Positions 59,124 to 64,000 of a stretch of 64,000 nucleotides of DNA are shown one piece after another. The stretch's first letter is position 1; each line of letters begins with the position of its first letter. The position numbers and the translations under genes were made by a program. The notes under the pieces were generated by a model that saw nothing but the letters and a program-made list of their open reading frames with translations, did not search any database and had not been told where the DNA came from. Origin of the DNA: Pomphorhynchus laevis (Eukaryota; Acanthocephala; Palaeacanthocephala; Echinorhynchida; Pomphorhynchidae); the NCBI GenBank assembly GCA_012934845.2, contig WNNJ02001603.1, positions 1-64,000 on the forward strand. The letters are read 5' to 3'.

Positions 59124-59318
59124 TCAATGATAAATTGCTTTAATTTTCGCAATGGAGCTAGGGTGTACACCAAAATCGACGAGGCAGGACTTCTCAAGAT
59201 TTTTCAGACTTCTCGAAATACTTTTTAATCGACGTTCAAGACTTCCGGAATTAACCCGGACATGATCCGAATAGTGCGAAATTGAGAACGAAATCGTACA
59301 TAGCCGATTCAGTCTCAA
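59124..59318 (-). CDS. Unassigned short ORF (64 codons)
   Basis: Minus frame with a balanced composition: MRLNRLCTISFSISHYSDHV, then RVNSGSLERRLKSISRSLKN and LEKSCLVDFGVHPSSIAKIK. An overlapping minus frame (YPAFETESAMYDFVLNFALF) is also open over part of it. Neither is recognised. It could be an exon or a transposon scrap. Confidence 0.25.
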   Translation of the reverse strand: MRLNRLCTISFSISHYSDHVRVNSGSLERRLKSISRSLKNLEKSCLVDFGVHPSSIAKIKAIYH

Positions 59319-59462
59319 ATGCTGGATAAAGGCTAAATAAGAAGATTGATGATATAAGCTATAATGATATAAACAATATAAACATATATTACTTATAATT
59401 TTTTTACATTAGATAGTAATTAATGCGAAGAGGCATTATTATTTATTTCACAATTTAGATCC

Positions 59463-59503
59463 AATATTTCGGTGACTCGTATACACACCATTATCAAGGA
59501 TTA
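59463..59503 (-). ncRNA. Hairpin motif, copy 3 (PLE-tail-like)
   Basis: The minus strand reads TCCTTGATAATGGTG, a loop of 11 bases, CACC, then GAAATATTGG. The stem GGTG/CACC is shorter than in copies 1 and 2, but the flanking TCCTTGATAAT and GAAATATTGG correspond. It lies 5 bp from the 31-bp palindrome. Confidence 0.5.
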
Positions 59504-59507
59504 TTTA

Positions 59508-59573
59508 ATTGTAATCAGATTAAGCAATTAGAACTTTTAACGAAAAGTTCTAATTGCTTAATCTGATTACAAT
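59508..59573. repeat. 31-bp perfect inverted repeat
   Basis: Arms 59508-59538 and 59543-59573 are exact reverse complements around the 4-base loop AACG. The left arm begins attgtaatcagattaagcaa. A strong cruciform or RNA hairpin. Confidence 0.95.
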
Positions 59574-59599
59574 ACAAAAAAATTTGAATTGATATAAGT

Positions 59600-60279
59600 C
59601 TTAATTGAATTAATGGAATGATTTAACTAAATCGGTTATAAGTAGGCTACTACTGTCTATCATGATGTATAAAGATACTTACAAATAAGACAAATTATCT
59701 TTCAAAAAATCTTTCTTCGCCGATATATTAAATTGAAATTAAATACGTGAGCAAGAAAGATAAATGTAAATTTATCTATCATATCTATTTCATGGATAAA
59801 AATTTAAATATTTTTTGCCACTTAAAATAAATAGTTAATTACTGACGTTTAAACACACTGTTGAGTCTAAGAATTAAAATCATTTGAATCTTCTTCGTAT
59901 TAATCTTATCTTATTAACTTTAATTTGAAAATTAAAGTTAAAATTTTAACATGATATACTCATTGATAAATTACGAAGCACTTACTAACGAAATGATAAA
60001 AAAATATTCCAATATCGAGATTATTTTAGATTAATAATTTATAACATAAAAATAATAATTATTAATTACATTAAGTAATATTTTTTAAATAAAATCAATT
60101 AACTTATCAAAACAAAAGCTTTTTTCGGCCGCATCGCATCGTTTAGAAATTAAGAATTTAGATTAGCAAACAAATTTAATTTAACACATGCATATATTCA
60201 ACTGGAGAAAATACACTTTTATCTAGTGAGCATCCATCTATACAGATGTACTTTCCAACGTAATGTTGTATTGCAACAT
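59600..60279. other. AT-rich stretch, no gene seen
   Basis: Runs of A/T with stops in all frames. Confidence 0.55.
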
Positions 60280-60507
60280 TCAGTTGTAAAATTTGTCATT
60301 ATTCGCTAAAGTTAAGACATGTTTGAATGTTTCTATAGCTTGACGTTCTAGGAGCAAAGAATATCTATTTTTATTCAATATAAGCTCAGAGTCAACTATA
60401 AAAAGTACCAGCGACTGAGTATTGACATCTTCTTTTTTAAATCGTGCCTTCAAATACTTTCTTGAAAAATCAAATTTAACGTGTCTTTTATGATAAAAGT
60501 TACCCAA
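60280..60507 (-). CDS. Possible exon, unassigned
   Basis: A 75-codon minus frame with a lysine-rich start and FIVDSELILNKNRYSLLLER then QAIETFKHVLTLANNDKFYN. A polypyrimidine-type acceptor (GATTTTTCAAG) lies inside it, giving a frame phase that does not fit directly onto the upstream exon at 60996-61171. So if it belongs to that gene, another exon must lie between. No known domain. Confidence 0.3.
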   Translation of the reverse strand: MGNFYHKRHVKFDFSRKYLKARFKKEDVNTQSLVLFIVDSELILNKNRYSLLLERQAIETFKHVLTLANNDKFYN

Positions 60508-60995
60508 AATATTATAATTATGAATGAAAAAGGTATTATAATTACTTTTCTATGAATGAAGCTTAAAACAGGTATATTTACATATTGTATTTTACTCTTT
60601 TGAAACATAAATAAATATTATTTATTATTTATGATAATAAATCATAAATTTATAATTTATGATTTATATTACTATTTTATAAAATAATTATATGATTTAT
60701 ATTACTATTTTATAAAATATCACAACTATATTTTAAATTAAAATTATAACAAAAATTTATAACTAAATGTTAAATTGATACAAATAATTTTATCGTATAT
60801 TTTACTGACGATTAAATTATCGCATGTATCTAAATTACCCTATATATAAATTTTGATACTAACGATGATTATTTTAATCGTTAAGAAAACAATAAGCGCT
60901 AAGTCAAAAATTCAGAAATGACAAAGGTATTAGCAAAAAAGAATCGTTGTGTAAATAAGATCACTACCGCACTCAGTATTTTTTTCAATTAAAAT

Positions 60996-61171
60996 TCACA
61001 AACCTTGAACAGCTGATGTTAACTGTTGGGAAGATTCGTATTTATTGAATGTATTTTGTATATACTCTGAAATCATATCAAGTCCAATTCGCTCAAGCTT
61101 TCTCTTTCCCATAGACTTTGTTACAGTTTGACTGTATATCTTTCTTTTTGTGAAAGCCGGTAAATTTGTTT
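60996..61171 (-). CDS. Unrecognised gene, exon C (possibly terminal)
   Basis: Minus strand: acceptor TTTTTAG, then two bases completing a split codon from exon B, then TNLPAFTKRKIYSQTVTKSM, GKRKLERIGLDMISEYIQNT, FNKYESSQQLTSAVQGL and a TGA. Alternatively a donor (CAAG before GTTTGT, at 61004) would continue the gene. Basic, helical composition. The intron before it is 941 nt. Confidence 0.55.
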
Positions 61172-62112
61172 CTAAAAATTAAAAATTTATAATTTATATT
61201 AGTCAAGTAACTAACTTGTTTCGTTTGTCATTTGTTTTTGATTGTCTAGTTTTGTAGAATAGAACAACTGATTATGTTCTCCGTCAACTAAAAGATAGCA
61301 TGTAAAAGACAAATACAAACAATTTTTAGTGATTTGGATATAAATTTATAAATCTAGATTTAGAAACGGGACATAAAAAACTTTAAAAACATACAGTACG
61401 AGATAAATATTTGATATTCTGTTATGTTCTTTGGACCGGCCCTGGCGGAGTTAATCTATTAGAACTAAAAATTTGAATATTTCGAAAATGATAAATGTGG
61501 TGAAATCAGTAATTGTGTTTTTAGAAAGAGGCAATATAATTTCAACAATTTTAATAAATAAAACAATATTAGACAATGACGACATGACAAAAAATTGATG
61601 TTTGTCATTTTATCGCTCTCCTAACTGTGAAATCTGTGATATTTCAAGGGCCTAAATATTATATTATATTATAATAATATATTATTATATAATAATACAT
61701 AATATTATTAATATACATCAAAAATATTATATATTATTATAAGATATTAAATATAATATTAAATATATTATTTAATATTATATATTATATATATTGTATA
61801 TATTAATATATAATATTATTAACATATAATATTATAATATAATAATATTATATTATATTATTTAAAATAATCGGTGACATTTACTCTAGCATATCTTTGC
61901 GGATATTTCATAATAAAATTTTTGTCTGATCTTGAAATGATAACAACAGAAAGTTATATTGTTATGTCATTTATCTTTGCGGATATTACAACAGAAAGTC
62001 CAACAAACTTGAACATATAAATGTTATATTGTTATGTGGATGCTATAAATGTAATATCTGATCTTGAAAGATAAATTGATCTAAAGAAGTTTAATGCTTC
62101 AATCAAATTTAC
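61172..62112 (-). other. Intron of the unrecognised gene
   Basis: GT-AG bounded, AT-rich, with a block of TAATAT simple repeats at 61660-61860. A patch at 61430-61445 (ggaccggccctggcgg) is the only GC-rich word. No coding signal. Confidence 0.5.
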
Positions 62113-62275
62113 CAAATGTTTGTTTAATAAGCTTTAGCTCCATCAATAGTTCGCCAAGTAGTTCTTCTCGTCTAGAAGTGAATATTCGTTGAGATGAAAT
62201 GCTTTCACCATTTAATAGCTTTTGGAATTTATCGATATATGGCTTAAAATCGTCTTGATACCTTTTAGATCTTAA
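62113..62275 (-). CDS. Unrecognised gene, exon B
   Basis: Minus strand: acceptor AATTCAAG, 54 codons reading LRSKRYQDDFKPYIDKFQKL, LNGESISSQRIFTSRREELL and GELLMELKLIKQTF, then one base before the donor GTAAAT. Phase 0 in, phase 1 out, consistent with exons A and C. Amphipathic helices suggest part of a helical-repeat protein, but no family is recognised. Confidence 0.6.
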
Positions 62276-62323
62276 CTTGAATTAAAAAGCTATGAAAGTT
62301 TTTATGCTTAGTTTGAGATTTAC

Positions 62324-62526
62324 CATTCTCCCAATTACAGGCACGATCAATAGGTACACAGGATTTCTAACTCTAAGGAGAAAATCGACAAAATTTAGAG
62401 TAGTTTCAAATATGCGTCCATGAAATGTGGTTGTTGCACTTTCAAGTAATGTACTCAAATAAGTATAGATTTTTACGGACTGCTTTGATAGATGAGATGC
62501 AAATCCAGCAATTAGGAATTTTATCG
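62324..62526 (-). CDS. Unrecognised gene, exon A
   Basis: Minus strand: acceptor TTGATTTTAG, two bases completing a codon, then IKFLIAGFASHLSKQSVKIY, TYLSTLLESATTTFHGRIFE and TTLNFVDFLLRVRNPVYLLI, VPVIGRM, then the donor ATG before GTAAAT. The intron to exon B is only 48 nt. Leucine-rich helical pairs resemble HEAT/armadillo-like proteins; the identity is unknown. Upstream exons must lie above 62526, but none was found before the window end. Confidence 0.6.
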
Positions 62527-63449
62527 CTAAAATCAAGCAGTTAAATTAAATTATTTATTTTGCAAGAATAATTGACAAAATAAATAACAAAATTAAATTA
62601 TAAAAATAAATTAATAAAATTTTTGTTCACCATTGGGCTTAATAATTTCTTAATAATATGTGGGTTCACAAAATATGATTTAATGTAGTAAATTTATACA
62701 TATAAACTGATGAAATTAAAACAAAACTACAAAAAGTTTTTATAATTAAATAGATAGTTTAAATAATTAAACCATTAAATCATAAAATAGATAGTTTTAT
62801 TTTTTAACTAAAACCAAATAATCAGCTATTTAAATGTATGTATGAAAAAAAGAAGTACATTAATTTTATTGCATTAAAAATAATTATAATATTGATAATA
62901 ATCATAATAATTAAATAATTAAATAATTATAATAATTGAACTAATTTTGATTTAATTTTTACATAAATTCCGATATAATTTCTTTGAAAAATAGTTCACT
63001 CAGAATTTTCTGGGTGAATATTTCGATATGAAATAAATAAAACATTATTAAATAATGCTTCCTATTAACAATATATACAATTTAAGGGTTCCCGCAAATT
63101 AGCCGTTATTAATAAGTAGCTAGTTGAGGTATAAATCCTTTTGTAATGGGAGCCGACTACATAACCGTAAGATGATTTGGCATATTTGGGGGTACAGAAG
63201 CAGTATTTGTCATTAAGAATTTAAAGTCGATGCGGATGTATTCAATATAAACTTGAAGGACACGATTATTTTTTCAGCCTTGATTTGTACGATTCGCTTT
63301 AAAATTTGTCGTGCATCATTTCTCAACTCACCATTACAAGTCTAGTTTAATTTTATCAATTAGTTTAGTTATTAATAATTATCAAGACCAGTTCAGTTAT
63401 TAAAGTGTTGTAGTTATTATCGATTAATTTAATTATTTTTGATTATCTA
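62527..63449. other. AT-rich stretch, no gene seen
   Basis: Presumed intron or upstream region of the unrecognised gene. A more balanced patch at 63090-63330 has no convincing frame. Confidence 0.5.
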
Positions 63450-63830
63450 CACCAAGGCATTTCAAACTTTTCTACGGGCAAATTCCAACTGCTATGCCAC
63501 AAAGAACCTCGACCCTGGTTGTCTGTGCCATGAAAAAACAAATAAAATAATTGTTTTTAGGTTCGACTTATTATAAAAATGATTATAATCAAAATTTGTT
63601 TATTAATTATTACAAAAATCAAAGCTCAAAGATTTTAAAAATTATTTAATCAGAAAGATGTGATTACATTTTTCTGCACAAAAAATCAATATCCGAAAGG
63701 CCAGCCCTAAGAGAATCTTCAAAAGTTTCCATTTAAATACATGATCTGTATTTATTTTTCATAATCAAAATAGAAGAAAACTCTGTTTTAGGGTCTAAAA
63801 GCTGTTGTAGTTCAAACGGCCACAATAACA
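63450..63830 (-). mobile_element. hAT transposon 3' end: transposase C-terminus and terminal inverted repeat
   Basis: The minus frame at 63800-63640 reads FSSILIMKNKYRSCI, stop, METFEDSLRAGLSDIDFLCR, KM, stop, SHLSD. This corresponds to the C-terminal dimerisation region of hAT transposases (F....MK.KYR..L..E..LR..LS.I......). At 63453-63475 (plus strand) aaggcatttcaaacttttct resembles the typical hAT end (CAGGGGTTCNCAAACTTTT). The two stops show decay. The rest of the element lies beyond the window. Confidence 0.6.
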
Positions 63831-64000
63831 ACAATGATATTTTTTGCAATCGATGGATACTAGTGTTGTCTTCTTATCCAAAACTCGGATAGACTTTATT
63901 CCTTATATTCTGCTTCAATTAAATTAACCGATCTTATATCAATTATTTCTTCATGTGTTTCCAACGAAAAGTGATTATATTTTAAAAAGTGGCAAAAAAC
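63831..64000. other. Window end, probably more of the hAT element
   Basis: No motif that I can name; it continues off the window. Confidence 0.4.

Noticed and set aside
60280-61171. Direct splicing of 60996-61171 to 60280-60507
   Set aside because: The phases at the available acceptor do not agree without another exon between.

Overview
This window is AT-rich animal DNA (I estimate under 30% G+C) with few genes and many transposable elements. The animal origin is shown by two recognisable genes. One is a seven-repeat protocadherin on the minus strand (22920-26069), with a probable extra tail exon at 22217-22349. The other is the transcription-pausing factor NELF-A on the minus strand, whose exons I reconstruct at 11902-12126, 5883-6270, 4876-4937 and 4770-4830. 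A third, unrecognised minus-strand gene has three phase-compatible exons (62324-62526, 62113-62275, 60996-61171). Some introns are tiny (45 and 48 nt), while the first NELF-A intron is about 5.6 kb and full of mobile-element debris. I cannot name the species; a small-bodied spiralian or flatworm-like animal would fit the composition, tiny introns and Penelope load, but that is inference.

Layout. 1-4.7 kb: AT-rich DNA with short repeats. 4.7-12.1 kb: NELF-A, with its large intron holding a LINE reverse-transcriptase fragment, the tail of a second LINE family and a decayed Penelope-like element (PLE). 12.2-16.6 kb: a plus-strand CR1-like LINE (LINE-1). 16.8-21.2 kb: a minus-strand CR1-like LINE (LINE-2). 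21.2-26.1 kb: protocadherin. 26.2-43.2 kb: very AT-rich DNA with a low-GC PLE family in tandem, a 256-bp tandem repeat, a SINE-like element and small structured motifs. 43.7-44.6 kb: another PLE family. 45.0-48.8 kb: a minus-strand LINE with zinc-knuckle ORF1 (LINE-3). 48.9-49.4 kb: an LTR-element gag fragment. 50.8-52.8 kb: PLE GIY-YIG endonuclease. 52.9 kb: hAT fragment. 53.5-54.7 kb: 80 perfect copies of a 15-bp unit. 55.7-57.0 kb: an unknown coding segment whose 3' part is duplicated at 35.3 kb. 57.6-58.7 kb: a fourth LINE. 60-62.5 kb: the unrecognised gene. 63.4-63.8 kb: a second hAT end.

Points most worth a second look: (i) both CR1-like LINEs begin with their own minisatellite followed by the same 14-bp GC-rich motif, suggesting a modular repeated 5' UTR; (ii) a small hairpin motif (CTGAYGAT-stem-loop-stem-GAAA) recurs with compensatory base changes, once as a 97-bp insertion with a 10-bp target duplication and an empty-site paralogue in the same window; (iii) a SINE-like patch at 32.2-32.5 kb has hammerhead-like sequence; (iv) long perfect inverted repeats sit beside or inside PLE remnants. 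All translations and homology calls were made by eye; no database search was run.
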